Positions 33,670-44,607 of a DNA stretch of 64,000 nt are shown one piece after another (positions within the stretch are counted from its first letter, which is position 1; each line of letters begins with the position of its first letter). The translations under genes and the position numbers were made by a program. The DNA is from Malus domestica (Eukaryota > Streptophyta > Magnoliopsida > Rosales > Rosaceae): NCBI RefSeq assembly GCF_042453785.1, contig NC_091671.1, positions 30,905,001 to 30,969,000 on the forward strand. The letters are read 5' to 3'. The notes beneath the pieces were generated by a model, which saw nothing but the letters and a program-made list of their open reading frames with translations, was not told the origin of the DNA and searched no databases.

Positions 33670-36600
33670 CTAGGTAGCTGTAATATCATTCTTTTTAATA
33701 TGTAACCCCCTCAGCTTGTTGATGGTTAGCATCCCAAATGGTTCGGAAAGGGAAGGCAGGGTTTGAGCAGATAGTTTTTGTGAGACAAAAAACATTGTTG
33801 GTCGAGACCCAGGATGCGTATGCACACAAGCCAAGGATAAACTCATCACAAGCACCACTGCCTTTGCCAATGCATTGGTTGGAGGGTCCAACCTTTGATC
33901 TAACAAATCTTTAAGAAGCAACTCTGCATTTTCATTCATTGATGTTGATGCTGATAGTTGAGACTCAAGCATATCCCCGGGGTGCCTTCCCATCATGACT
34001 TCTAGTGCCACCACTCCAAAGCTGTATACATCACACTTATCTGTGACTCGCATAGTGAATGCAAGCTCTGCAGATCAAGGAAAACAAAACAAGCAACCTC
34101 AAAACATATCTCAATCAACGAAACAATGCCAAACATGCAGAGTATTGAATTGCTACATTACCTGGTGCCATGTAGCCAAATGAACCAGCAATATGTGTCC
34201 AGTTGGATGAGTCACTACTCAATAGTCTTGCTATCCCAAAATCAGAGATACGGGGCTCAAAATCCTGTTCGAGCAATACATTGTTGATGGTTACATCACG
34301 GTGCACAATTGGTGGAGTGCAGTCATGGTGCAAGTAAGAAAGTGCATTAGCAAGTCCCTTCACAATTTTGACCCTTGTAGCCCAGCCAAGTTCAGTAACC
34401 CCTTCAATCCCATATAAAGATTTTCCCAGACTGCCTCTCTCTAAGAATTCATAAAGCAAGAATATACATCCCCTCCTAGAACAGAATCCATATAGCCTTA
34501 TGATGTTGCGATGCCGGGTATTTGTCAAAGTTCGGATTTCATTTTCAAAACTTCGAAGATTAATTCCTGGGATATCATTAGAGTCTTCTGTGTTAAGTCT
34601 CTTAACTGCAATAACTTGACCTGATTCGAGCTCCGCCTTGTATACTCTACCAAATCCTCCTCTTCCAATGCAATACTTCTCGTGAAAGTCGTCTACGGCC
34701 TTGATAACTTCCCGAAATGTAAATTTAACTTCTTCTTGCATTATCATCGACTCAATATTCTCAAATTCTTTAGAACTTTTGATTTTCTTAAGAACGGCCT
34801 CGGATTTCTTCCGAAACTTTAAAATCAGAGCGATGGCAGCGACAACCATTGATAGGCCACAAACCGGTACAAGGACACCAATTAGAACTGTGCTGTTATT
34901 CTTTCTGAAACTACATTCCTTTAGGCCTTCAGCATGCCCACATAAGCCAGAGTTTCCAGAAAAAGCATTTGTCAATGCTTTTCGGAAAATGCCACCAGTT
35001 GGGATTGGACCCTTCAAGTTATTATAAGAAAAGTCATACCGTTCCAAACGAGGCATGCTGGAAAGTGCTGATGGGATTTCCCCTAAGAGATGGTTGTGTG
35101 AGACATTGAGAACCACTAACATCGTGAGCTTGTCCAGGTTTGAAGGTATTGCTCCCGATAGAGAATTGCTGCTAAGATCCAAGGAGTGACTTGTGTATAT
35201 GTCAGTAATCACCGCTGGTATTTCACCCGATAAATTGTTGTGGCTTATGTTAAAGCTTGTTAAACAGCAAAACGAGCCCTGTCCGCCTGGTATTTCGCCT
35301 GTCAAATTGTTATTTGACAAATCTAGTAGCTGGAGGCTACTCAAACTGCCCAGACTCGTTGGAATCACCCCTGTCAAGTTGTTCTGGCTTTCAGAACCTC
35401 CAGTTGTTTCAACTGCGAAATCTCTGGTGGGATTATCCCTGTGAGATTGTTTTCCCGAAGCCCTAAGTTTTGAAGACTTGTTAGATTACATACTGTAACA
35501 GGAATTGACCCTGATAGCCGGTTGGTTGAAAGATGCAATATTATCAAGTCTTTCAATTTTCCGATCTCCGAGGGAATCGCAGCAGAGAAATAATTATCGT
35601 ATAGATAAAGGTGTGTCAGTTTTGTCAACAATCCGATTTCATCTGGAATATTTCCATGGAAGATGTTCCCTTGAAGCTGCAAAGAAACCAATTCAGTCCA
35701 ATTGGAGATAAGGGAGGGCAAGATTGGACCAGTAAATGAGTTGAAAGCCAAACCCAATTCTGAAATCTTGTTCAGATTTGACAGGGACAGAGGTAGATCG
35801 CCGCTAATGGAATTTTTGGCCAAGGCCAAGTAGGTGAGGTTGGTACAAAGACTGAGTTCAGAAGGGATCGAAGAGTTTAAGAAATTCACCTCAAGATTAA
35901 GATACTGGAGTTCTCTGAGTTGGCCTATCGAGGATGGAATTCTTCCTTGTAAGGAATTTTGAAACAGGTCAATACGCTGAAGGCGAGACATCAAACCAAT
36001 ATCTTCAGGAATTTGACCACTGAAAGAGTTTAGTTCTGAATGGAGATGTTTAAGCTTGGGAAAGCTTGTTGGAAGTCGCCCTTGGAAATAATTGTCGCTG
36101 AGATTGAGATACTCAAGCTTTCCCAGATTGGTAAATACTGCTTCTGGTATTTGGCCAGTCAAGGCATTCTCAGACAAGTCCAAGAACGTCAAGTTCCAAC
36201 ATTTAGATATAAACGCTGGGAATTTTGATTCCAGATTGTTTTGAGAAAGATCAAGGTATGTCAATAAAGGCATGACGGAAAAGTTAGATCCATCAGGGGT
36301 TCTTATTAACTGGTTTTTTCCGAAAAGCACATACCTTACCCGTTGGAGATAGTTGAGCTGGTCGGGAATTGTACCATGGAGATCATTGTTGTAGAAGCTG
36401 AGATACTCCAACTTCGTTAACTTACCTATCTCCTCGGGTATTTCTTGAGTGAAATAGTTGTTGCCCAAGTCTAAGATAGTGAGCCTGGAAAGCTTGCTAA
36501 TGGCAGATGGTATAGGGCCGGTGAAATTATTGCCATTAAGGTTGAAGTGAGTGAGACTGAGAAATGGGGTGAAGTTGAATTCGGTTAGTGTGGCAGTGAT

Positions 36601-36894
36601 TTTGCGGTTGGAGAGGTCTATTTTGGCAACTGTTTTGGTGTTTTGGTTGCAGACAATGGCAGTCCAGTTGCAGAGGTTGTTGAGGTTTGTACGAGACCAT
36701 GAACTGAGGGACGATGGTGGAGAAGCAAAGCTACTTTTCCAGCTTATCAGAGCTTCTGCCTGACTTCTTGGGGGTGACGTGGCTTTCAATGGAAGCAATG
36801 AGAGCAAGAAAATAGGAAGGAGAAGAAGAAGAGGCAATTTCCGAACTGATTTCATGGTGTGTTGATAGCTAGTTGCTGTTATGTTTGATAGCAT
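33670..36894 (-). pseudogene. LRR receptor-like kinase (MIK2-like, subfamily XII type) with frameshift in the LRR region
   Basis: Exon 1 is 36894-34162 and exon 2 is 34067-33670. The intron of 94 bases has donor CCAG|GTAATG and acceptor CTGCAG|AGCTTG; the junction restores [20 protein letters not shown]. The better start is probably the second Met (36855), which opens a clear signal peptide (MKSVRKLPLLLLLPIFLLSL). Next come the N-terminal LRR cap (CNWTAIVC) and about 16 LRRs up to QLKQLEVL near 35385. There a frameshift occurs, and reading resumes as SQNNLTGVIPTSLG in another frame. About five more LRRs, a transmembrane helix (TVLIGVLVPVCGL...) and a kinase with [23 protein letters not shown] and DFG follow. 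Comparable receptors of about 1,200 residues have additional LRRs at the break, so an internal deletion is likely. The kinase part itself looks intact. Confidence 0.8.
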
Positions 36895-36930
36895 TTGAAG
36901 TTATGTGTTTTATCCAAGGCTCTAAGCTCT

Positions 36931-36941
36931 ATATATATATA
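36931..36941 (-). promoter_or_regulatory. TATA box of the LRR receptor-like kinase
   Basis: The minus strand reads CTATATATATATAGAGC, about 40 bases above the first ATG (36894) and about 80 above the second (36855). With initiation about 30 bases downstream, the first ATG would fall close to the cap, supporting use of the second. Confidence 0.5.
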
Positions 36942-38720
36942 GTTGCAGTTCTTTATGCAGACCAGATTTGTTTGTCTCATTTTTTCGTAGTGCATGTCCT
37001 CCCCCTCCCCCTCGGCTTAGCTTCACCGAACCTTCACAACGACGGATAGGATGGTGCAACCGCAGAACACGCTGACGGCCAAGCGAGCGAGTCTTCCCGT
37101 TCATACTGCCGAGTTCTCTCTTTGTGTAAGTGCTTAATGCACAAACCAATTGTTTATGTAACTGCCATGATTGTGCTTTAGCCTTTTCCAATTGTTTCTC
37201 TTGTGCCAATTATATCATTTTTTTTTATTCATTATCATATACTTTCTATTGTCAATGTCTAATATGTTAATTTTCCAATTCAAAAAAGAAAACTAACTGT
37301 AGTTTCTTTACTTTTCCGTTAGCTTCTCGAAGCCGACATTAGCTTTTTTGTACATCAACTCAGTGAATCTATCGGTGGAGAGTGAATTCCATATCAAGGA
37401 AATTGATGTCTTGCATAATAGTTTAAACAAGAAGTTTAGCCCACGGGTTGCAGCAGAGATTAACGATAGATCTTAAACATCATCTGTATAGATATATAAA
37501 AGCTATTTACATAAAATATATAGTAATTGTAAATAGCTTCACCGTCTACACCAGTATTATATACGCACAAAGAGTCGTTCAAAATATAACTACTATTTTA
37601 CAAATGTATCCCCGGAATTGTGGTGTGCTTTGACCACTCACTGCTATTCCAAAATGAACATTAAAGAGTCTATAATTCTCCATTTCAGGTACTTTTTTAT
37701 TCTTCTTAAATTTTATTTTCTTAGATAAAGAACATCTGCATTTGGGTTACTTTTATAAAGCCAAAAATTTGAGTGGCGAGATGATTATGAATTCATAGAC
37801 CAAAACTTTAATAAGTCATTGATCAAGTTCACTTTTAGAGAACATTTTGATGTTGATGGTCAATTTTAGGAACCATTTTGATGTCGTTGATCAATTTTAA
37901 AGACCATTTATGAGAAAAATGACTTATGGGATCTATTTATGTATCACATCAGCACTTAACATATTTTTTTAACATAATTATGATGGAAAGACCGCATTAA
38001 TTTGCAACACCTATTTTCAGGAACTACATTGATTGATTTTCAATTTCAGAAATCATCTCGATGGTGATGGTCAATTTCATAGGCCATTTGTGATAAAACC
38101 CCATAAAAATATGCATGACAACTTAGTACCAAATTATATCAATGTCAATACTGCGAATTGTTGCGTCATGGAAGTTTAATAAAACAAACAACGAATTGCA
38201 GGAGAATTTAACAGAAAAGAGGTGCATAGTTTTAAACCACAAAAACCTTTCAAGTTGTAAACTGGACAAACCGTGGTTCCTTCAATTTTTTTCGAAAACG
38301 GAATAGCAGTCGAAGAACTACTCAAAAGATAAAAGCCCTCAATTTCTATGGTTGGCAAACCGCAGTTTTTTACAAAATACCAAGTTCCTGCTATTCCAAA
38401 GTGCGATTCACGTCCTCCGTTTTTCCTGCACCAAGAACAAGAGCACACAAAAGAAAGCATTTACTCCACGATTCCAAAAGGTCGGTACCATGTAGAATAA
38501 CAGAAATACAGTGTTACTGTAACGCAAAAAGAAATAAGATTGCCACTGGATAAAATATTGAACACAAAATTTTGCAAAAATGAGTAATAAAAGAAGAAAA
38601 AAGAAGGCACTCATCACTGATTTAGACAAAAAAGCAGTAAATTATAAGTTATAACAAGGTTTGGAAATACCAACTGATAGGAGAGCCATCTTTCATTACA
38701 TTCTCCTAAAACTTGCTCCC
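36942..38720. other. Intergenic region between the LRR kinase and the PMD gene
   Basis: No supported gene. The minus-strand frame at 36922-37209 (95 residues) overlaps the TATA box and shows no motif. At 37790-38090 a motif of the type TTTTGATG(T/G)(T/C)G(A/T)TGGTCAATTT(T/C)A recurs four times in diverged form. From 38176 to 38720 the sequence may include 3' untranslated sequence of the PMD gene; a donor-like CAGTTG|GTATTT lies at 38670 (minus). Confidence 0.35.
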
Positions 38721-40577
38721 CTACACATCTGCATTTAACTCATCTAGCATGCTTTCAAGCCTCTTAATCCTAGCCGTAATCTCTGAACCTCGCTTCTCAA
38801 ACTCCAAAACTCGGCTCTCAAATAAAGGGCTACTGCTGGCACTTTCTTTACCAACGACTCTTCCATTGTCCTTATCTGACTTGGTACAAACCGAACTTTC
38901 TCCTGCAATTTTAGATTCCAAACTCGGAACTCCACCCGATAATTTCTCACTGTCACTATCTTCTATAATCACAAAATTCTCGTACTTCTTATTTCTTTTC
39001 AAAAGTTCTGGTATTGTTAGCTTATCATCATCATCCATAGGATCTTCAGCTTCCAGAATGTTGCAATTCGGAGCAAACCCAGGAGTTACAAGGGGGTGGT
39101 TAACCATCAATGGCAACCGATCAGTACCCTTTGCTTTCTTTTTCTGTGGACTAGCAGCTTCACTTGCATCTTCAAGGCCAGACACTGATTTCTTCCACCA
39201 CTTGGTATACTTTATGCTAACATCAGCCTCGAAAAGCCTACATGGAAGATATAATTTCACATTCTTGATTTCATTGTTGTAATACTTCCAGGCTTTATCA
39301 GAATTGTGAAAAAGTCGCGTAATAGAACATGGAATGTCTTGATCAAATCCAAATTGCATAGCTACACGATGCGGTAGGTAGTGCTCAATGGTACCAAGAC
39401 CAACTAGCTCACTTACGATCAAACATCTAATGAATGACAGTAATTCATCATTTGAATCAGAACCAGCCAAAACCCATGTTTCCTTTTGTGGATAGTATTT
39501 AGGCAAATGCAAGTTCTCAATGACATCCAAGGCGTAAGGGCGCCACTTGAAATCTCCTCCGGCTGAATCTAAAACCTTTCTCAAGTTTTCAACTTCCATG
39601 CCATTTAATTTATCCCATCTAGCCAATCTTGTCTCACCAAAATTTATAACATTCGGCTTTGGCCTAAGTTCCAAGAATCTTTCCCACGCCCAAACCTGAA
39701 GTAAATGGAATGGTGACTTAAGGGTGACTTGTAAATCAGCACCTCCTATTTCCAATTGGTTTGAAGCTACAATTTTCGTTTTCAACAAACCCAAATCTTT
39801 GTAAATGCTAGCAAGAACAGCGGGTGCAAGAGCGATTTTAATCCCCCTAGCTAAATGAATTGCTATGGAGAATACAGGTCTATGTGTTATATCATTATGG
39901 TTAAAAACATACCTCGACAACCAATACACAAGAAATGCTTCATGCTCAAATTTGTGCCCGCTCTTAATGAACTTCTTCAACCACAAGCTTGTGGTAGACT
40001 TGTTAGCCGAACTCCTGTAAAATTCCTTTCTCTCTTGAAGTAGCTCCTCTTCAATTTCTTTAAGTTGTGTGGTTTCGAGAGGGCTTAAAACAGAGTCCCC
40101 CAAAACCGAGAAACTGCCTAAAACCATGACATCCTCCAATGTGATTGTTGTTTCACCCCATGGAAAAATAAACGTATTGGTTTCGGGACACCATTTCTCT
40201 GCAAGCCCGTATACCAAACTGTTTTGCCTTCGTATTTGGTACGTTGAATTAAGGATTGCTTCATAAATACCAACCGCCTTCCATGAAGATTGGTGCACAG
40301 AAGCCATTTGATCAACCCAGGATTTCCAATCTTTTGTTCCTTGTTTCCATCCGTGGAACTCAACTTGCAAAGGCCATTTCTTTGGCTCGAAACGGGAAGG
40401 GATGGAGGAGAAACTGTGAGGGAGCTCAAAAGGAAGTTCAATGGTGGAAATTGGCAAAGTGGGTTTTAGAAAGTAGGCTTTTTTAAGAAAGGGGTTTCCG
40501 CCGGATGGCGGAACCATCAACTCCTCCCTCTCTTCAACCATTGATTCCAGTGGGTTCTCCATCTCACCAAAGCTCAA
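38721..40577 (-). CDS. Plant mobile domain (aminotransferase-like PMD) protein
   Basis: A single uninterrupted frame of 618 residues. The N-terminal segment has PPSGGNPFLKKAYFLKPTLP and an FEPKKWPLQVEFHGWK module. The PMD core (about 60-400) includes IYEAILNSTYQIRRQNSLVY, EKWCPETNTFIFPWGETTIT, LEDVMVLGSFSVLGDSV, VFSIAIHLARGIKIALAP and WAWERFLELRPKPNVI. The C-terminal 200 residues are charged and low in complexity, with acidic patches (DDDDKL, IIEDSDSEK), a basic KKKAKG and a terminal coiled coil (RIKRLESMLDELNADV). PMD proteins are a plant family shared with transposons. The host members MAIN and MAIL1 act in the nucleus in silencing and genome maintenance. Whether this copy is host or transposon-derived cannot be told. 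An alternative start is the Met at residue 6. A broken paralogue lies at 30.4-31.8 kb and a diverged piece at 41.6 kb. Confidence 0.85.
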   Translation of the reverse strand: MSFGEMENPLESMVEEREELMVPPSGGNPFLKKAYFLKPTLPISTIELPFELPHSFSSIPSRFEPKKWPLQVEFHGWKQGTKDWKSWVDQMASVHQSSWKAVGIYEAILNSTYQIRRQNSLVYGLAEKWCPETNTFIFPWGETTITLEDVMVLGSFSVLGDSVLSPLETTQLKEIEEELLQERKEFYRSSANKSTTSLWLKKFIKSGHKFEHEAFLVYWLSRYVFNHNDITHRPVFSIAIHLARGIKIALAPAVLASIYKDLGLLKTKIVASNQLEIGGADLQVTLKSPFHLLQVWAWERFLELRPKPNVINFGETRLARWDKLNGMEVENLRKVLDSAGGDFKWRPYALDVIENLHLPKYYPQKETWVLAGSDSNDELLSFIRCLIVSELVGLGTIEHYLPHRVAMQFGFDQDIPCSITRLFHNSDKAWKYYNNEIKNVKLYLPCRLFEADVSIKYTKWWKKSVSGLEDASEAASPQKKKAKGTDRLPLMVNHPLVTPGFAPNCNILEAEDPMDDDDKLTIPELLKRNKKYENFVIIEDSDSEKLSGGVPSLESKIAGESSVCTKSDKDNGRVVGKESASSSPLFESRVLEFEKRGSEITARIKRLESMLDELNADV

Positions 40578-41574
40578 GACCTCTCTATCCCTCTCGTTTT
40601 TTTGTTCTTTTCAGTTTTATGGGTTTGAATAAAACCTCAGCTCAAGCACAAAAGAAGTGTGGAAGGGGGTTCGATTGAATAATACGAAAAATGGTTTATA
40701 TGAGCGCGAGCGTCCAATCGTATGCCGTTTAGAGCGCCCTTGCGGCTTCTACGCAAAACAAAAACAACATGAAACACGGCTTCATCATTCATTCGAATCA
40801 CGTTGGTCCTTTTTTCCCCTTTTTTTTTATTGAGAATTCCAAAAGTTATATCACAGATTCACAAATACATGAATTTAAATTAAGTGCACACTTATTTACC
40901 ATATTTTCTCATCATTTTAGGATAATGGTAGAGAGACTAAATTTGAAGACAAAATTTGTAAAGGAAGTGATGTGTCAACAATAGAAATAAACACATTTAT
41001 CAACGCTTAAGTAATAAATCAATCATTAAATTCTATATCCTTTGGTTTTCAAAATTTTGTCTACAAATTTAATCTTTCTAAGAGCATCTTCAAAAAGAAA
41101 TGTCTAAATCAGCAATAGTGGTAATAAAAGAAATCAGTAATGTTTTCTAACTGAGAACCCAAATCTGATGTGGCATGACATGGAAAGACATCTCTTCTCC
41201 TTGCTGCCAAATTTGACAGGAGCATTTTTGTCACAACCATTTAATGTGGTGTATGCTCACTATCCTAAGTAAAGGATGGAAGATTCCCTAGGTAAAGTGG
41301 AGAATGGGTCAACAGGTTGGCCAGTAAAAACTTCTCCATCTAGAGCTAGTCTGAAATTTGTGACGCAATTTTGAGCTCCAGATATATCATCAGGGGAAAA
41401 CAACAAGAATGTGGTTATTGGGTTGTGAAGAATGTTGAGGTCCCACGGTAAAACTAATCGGCAATATGAAAAATAGCCGAACTACTTATAAGCATATGCA
41501 AGATCCCTCTCATTATTAATGTGGAATCTTATTCTCAACAAGTCCCCTTACCTATGTTGAACATGTAGCTTTCC
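40578..41574. other. Intergenic region with a short foldback repeat
   Basis: This includes the promoter of the minus-strand PMD gene. At about 40890-41095, AGACTAAATTTGAAGACAAA and the later TTTTGTCTACAAATTTAATC form inverted arms around ACGCTTAAGTAA. A similar core with ACGCTTAAGTAA occurs at 51380-51560, suggesting a small MITE family. Nothing else is recognisable. Confidence 0.35.
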
Positions 41575-41885
41575 TGTCGTTGTGGCTACGAAGGTTTGTT
41601 TTTGCTTCTCTTCCTGAGGATTGCATTGGTAAGAATGTTTTTCCAATTGCAAGCATGTTTGTCACAGGGGAAGAGGGATGCTCTTGCGCCCGCCGTCCTT
41701 TCAAGTCTTTACAGAGACTTAGCTTAAGAAGCAAGCTCTTTCTTGTGGGGAGGAGGTTGTGGTTACTGTTCCGTTTCAGTTCTTGCACTTGTGGACTTCG
41801 GAGAGGTTTCAACCGCTGATAGAGAGTCCCCCGAAAGCTCTTAAACCTCGCAACGCGAGCCTAGGGCCACCCGGTGGCACAAAGT
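41575..41885 (+). pseudogene. Diverged PMD-domain fragment
   Basis: Read across frames the plus strand gives LWLRRFVFASLPEDCIGKNV, then (after a shift) ALAPAVLSSLYRDLSL, then HLWTSERFQPLIESPPKALK and RWHK-like sequence. The middle block parallels ALAPAVLASIYKDLGLL of the intact PMD gene and the last parallels WAWERFLELRPKPN. At least two frameshifts separate the blocks. The similarity to the neighbouring gene is low, so this is probably from another PMD lineage, possibly a transposon-borne one. Confidence 0.6.
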
Positions 41886-42178
41886 AACTTCTAAATCAAT
41901 TAATCTGCCTCTTGTGAGAACTGTTTTTATTAACAAAGCCTGAAGGGTCTCTCCAGGATCCTATGGGGATTTGATGACCATGAACGCAAACAACAAAAAA
42001 AGGTGCTCTGGAATAAGTAAAGAAAACAAAGCCTGATGACTGCATGGAGAGTGCTACGTATCAAACTCAGAGAGTTGGATTATTAACGAGGGTTGCGAAT
42101 ATGGAGAAACTTCTGGGGGTAAACCCAAAAGAGAAACAAAATCCTTAGGCCACAACTCTTCATTATTATTAAATTTAA

Positions 42179-43006
42179 GGGTAAAAGACTGTTTACTACC
42201 CTAATGTTTCGTGGTTTTCAACATTTAGTACATCAAGTTTTTTTCGTCTCAGAGTCATACCTAAAGTGTAAATTTTGGGACAGTCTCATACATCCGTTAG
42301 TCAAACTGTTAAGTTTTTCGTTAACTGTGACGTAGCGCACTGAGTGGGCGCCACGTGTCATCCACGTTTTTTTTCTTTTTTTCTTTTTTCTTCTTCTTCT
42401 TCCTTCTTCTTCTTCTTCCTCCGACTGCAACTTTCTGCTTTTTTTTTTTTTTTTTTTTTTTTGCTTCTTCCTTCCTTCCTCCTTCATTTCCCTTTCTTCC
42501 CCTTCTTCCTTCTTCTTCCTTCTTCTTCCTCCGAAATTTGGGGAATGTTTTTTTTTTTTCTTTCTTCTTCTTCTTCATCTTCTTCCTCAAAAAAAAAAAA
42601 AAAAAAACACTTTCATCTTCCCCCAAATTCGGAGGAAGAAGAAGAAGAACGAAGAAGAAGAACGAAGAAGGAGAAGAAGGGGAAGGAAGAAGGAGGAAGA
42701 AAAAAAAAATTTGAATCTGGGCAGATTCGGAGGAAGAAGAAGAAGAAGAAGAAGAAGAAGAAGGAGGAAGAAGAAGAAAGAAAGAAAAAGAAAAAAAAAA
42801 CAAACTTCCCCAGATTTCGGAGGAAGAAGAAGAAGGAGAAGGAGAAGGAAGAAGAAGGAAGAAGGGGAAGGAAGAAGGAGGAAGAAGAAGAAAGAAAAAA
42901 AAAAAAAAAAACATTCCCCAAATTTCGGAGGAAGAAGAAGGAAGAAGAAGGAAGAAGGGGAAGAAAGGGAAAGGAAGGAGGAAGGAAGGAAGAAGCAAAA
43001 GGAAGA

Positions 43007-43037
<31 letters not shown>

Positions 43038-43280
43038 GCAGAAAGTTGCAGTCGGAGGAAGAAGAAGAAGAAAAAAGAAAAAAAAAAAAAAACGTGGATG
43101 ACACATAGCGCCCACTCAGTGCGCCACGTCACAGTTAACGAAAAACTTAACAGTTTGACTAACGGATGTATGAGACTGTCCCAAAATTTACACTTTAGGT
43201 ATGACTCTGAGACGAAAAAAACATGATGTACTAAATATTGAAAACCACGAAATATGAGGGTAGTAAACAGTCTTTTACCC
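42179..43280. mobile_element. 1.1-kb Mutator-type foldback element with polypurine/polypyrimidine core
   Basis: The left end GGGTAAAAGACTGTTTACTA is matched in inverted orientation by the right end, and the arms stay paired for about 185 bases with only scattered differences (both contain GGACAGTCTCATACATCCGT). The perfect 9-bp repeat TAAATTTAA flanks it at 42170-42178 and 43281-43289, the Mutator signature. Between the arms, 42366-42590 is almost pure pyrimidine. After an A-run, 42620-43095 is almost pure purine, punctuated by modules of the form CCCC(A)(A/G)ATT(T)CGGAGGAAG. There is no transposase. All long frames on both strands here are artefacts of the GAA/CTT repeats. Confidence 0.88.
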
Positions 43281-43915
43281 TAAATTTAAACTATGACAGT
43301 CGAAACAGGGTTGTTTGATATAAATTGTTGGCAAAGACTGTTCTATAATCCAGGATCGATTTTAGATATAACAGAACTGAAATGTTTACTGATTTGCCGT
43401 TTTGATCCTCTCCTTTTGATTTCACCCTTGGGTTGTTTTATTTATTTTTAATCTTGTCCAATAGAAGCTTCATTGGATCTAGAAACTTCGGTAAGGAGCT
43501 CTCACACCAGGCGGGATTAGCGTCGGATCAGGTGAGACCAAATTCAGGAGAGTCTCATGCTTTTGTGAGAAGCACCCTAGAAATGACGTGATCTGACACC
43601 CCTAAACCAAGTTTTTTTCCCTACTCAATGGCATTTGTGTCATTCGAATTGCACATATGATAGACTTCATTCATGTTTCCGACTTCAAATTCCCTATCAG
43701 CACATAAGGACATTTCATTCTAAATTATTCTAATTCACAGAGAGGGGACTCAAACTTGGTGTAAGGTGGGCGGCAAACTGGCTGGCCTAACCCACGTATG
43801 CAAAATGAAGTTGTTTTTCTACTACAAATTGCATAATCTCTTTACATCCCCAGAAAATTGCTGGGAAGATAAATGTGGATTTGGTTGGAAATTCACTGTG
43901 GGATTTTTTCCAATT
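43281..43915. other. Intergenic region, nothing recognised
   Basis: AT-rich sequence without credible frames or clear repeats. A short segment (43741-43800) resembles other scattered repeat debris. Confidence 0.3.
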
Positions 43916-43934
43916 AAAGGAAAGGTTAACTTTT

Positions 43935-44099
43935 AGAGGTCGCACTTGGTGCGATGGCAAGTGCCTTCGCCCATAAGCGGTAGGTCTCGGGTTCGAGACT
44001 TGGGAGCAGCCTCTCCATAAATGAGGGTAAGGTTAGCCGACATTCACCTCTCCCAGACCCTGCATAAAGCGGGAGCCTTGTGCACTGGGTACGACCTTT
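43935..44099 (+). mobile_element. tRNA-derived SINE with 19-bp target duplication
   Basis: The element begins AGAGGTCGCACTTGGTGCGA. It has a box A-like TGGTGCGATGGCAAGTG and a box B-like GGTTCGAGACTTGG spaced as in a tRNA-type pol III promoter, and it ends GGGTACGACCTTT. AAAGGAAAGGTTAACTTTT occurs at 43916-43934 and again at 44100-44118, a perfect 19-bp target duplication typical of L1-mediated retroposition. The minus-strand frames across it are spurious. Confidence 0.88.
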
Positions 44100-44118
44100 A
44101 AAGGAAAGGTTAACTTTT

Positions 44119-44607
44119 GGTAATGGAAATAATAGGAGGTTGTTTCTCTTAACACAAATAGAAGAACAAATTAATGTTGAAAAAACAAAACCCATTTTTG
44201 GTATGGTCAAAGAAAATAGAATGCCCGGCTGTCCCTCTATATTTAGCAAACTTGACCTTGTCTGTTTTGGCTGTCCGAACTCAATGGTTTGGATAGAGAG
44301 AGCAAGCAAAAGAAACAATGTGCGGGATCAAGCTCTTGGTTCTTGAAGGACCAGAAACTAGCCTTCTGGTTTTTCCAGAGCCGAGGGTGTTTTTGTAACG
44401 TATCAGATCGATATCCCTCATTTGTCTAACCAATTTCTCAGGCTTGTTTCGTCTGTACTTCTTGGTTTCTTGGATCGAGTCGCGTACCAAAGTTTTGAAA
44501 TTCACTTGGTATGTTATGAGTGGTTTTTTCGAGGAATCCATGCAAGATTTGGGATGACAATTTGAAGGTGGTTGATCGGAGTAGAGTTGACGAGGCAAAA
44601 GGAAAAG
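44119..44607. other. Presumed promoter and leader of the cytoplasmic kinase gene
   Basis: No separate gene seen. The stretch lies directly upstream of the kinase start codon and contains no TATA box I would defend. The short frames here lack motifs. Confidence 0.3.

Noticed and set aside
36922-37209. 95-residue minus-strand frame upstream of the receptor kinase
   Set aside because: It runs through the kinase TATA box and has no motif or splice partner.
42233-43226. Long frames up to 264 residues on both strands in the purine-rich region
   Set aside because: They are Phe/Leu/Ser or Lys/Glu/Arg homopolymer-like readings of CTT/GAA repeats, open in several frames and on both strands at once.
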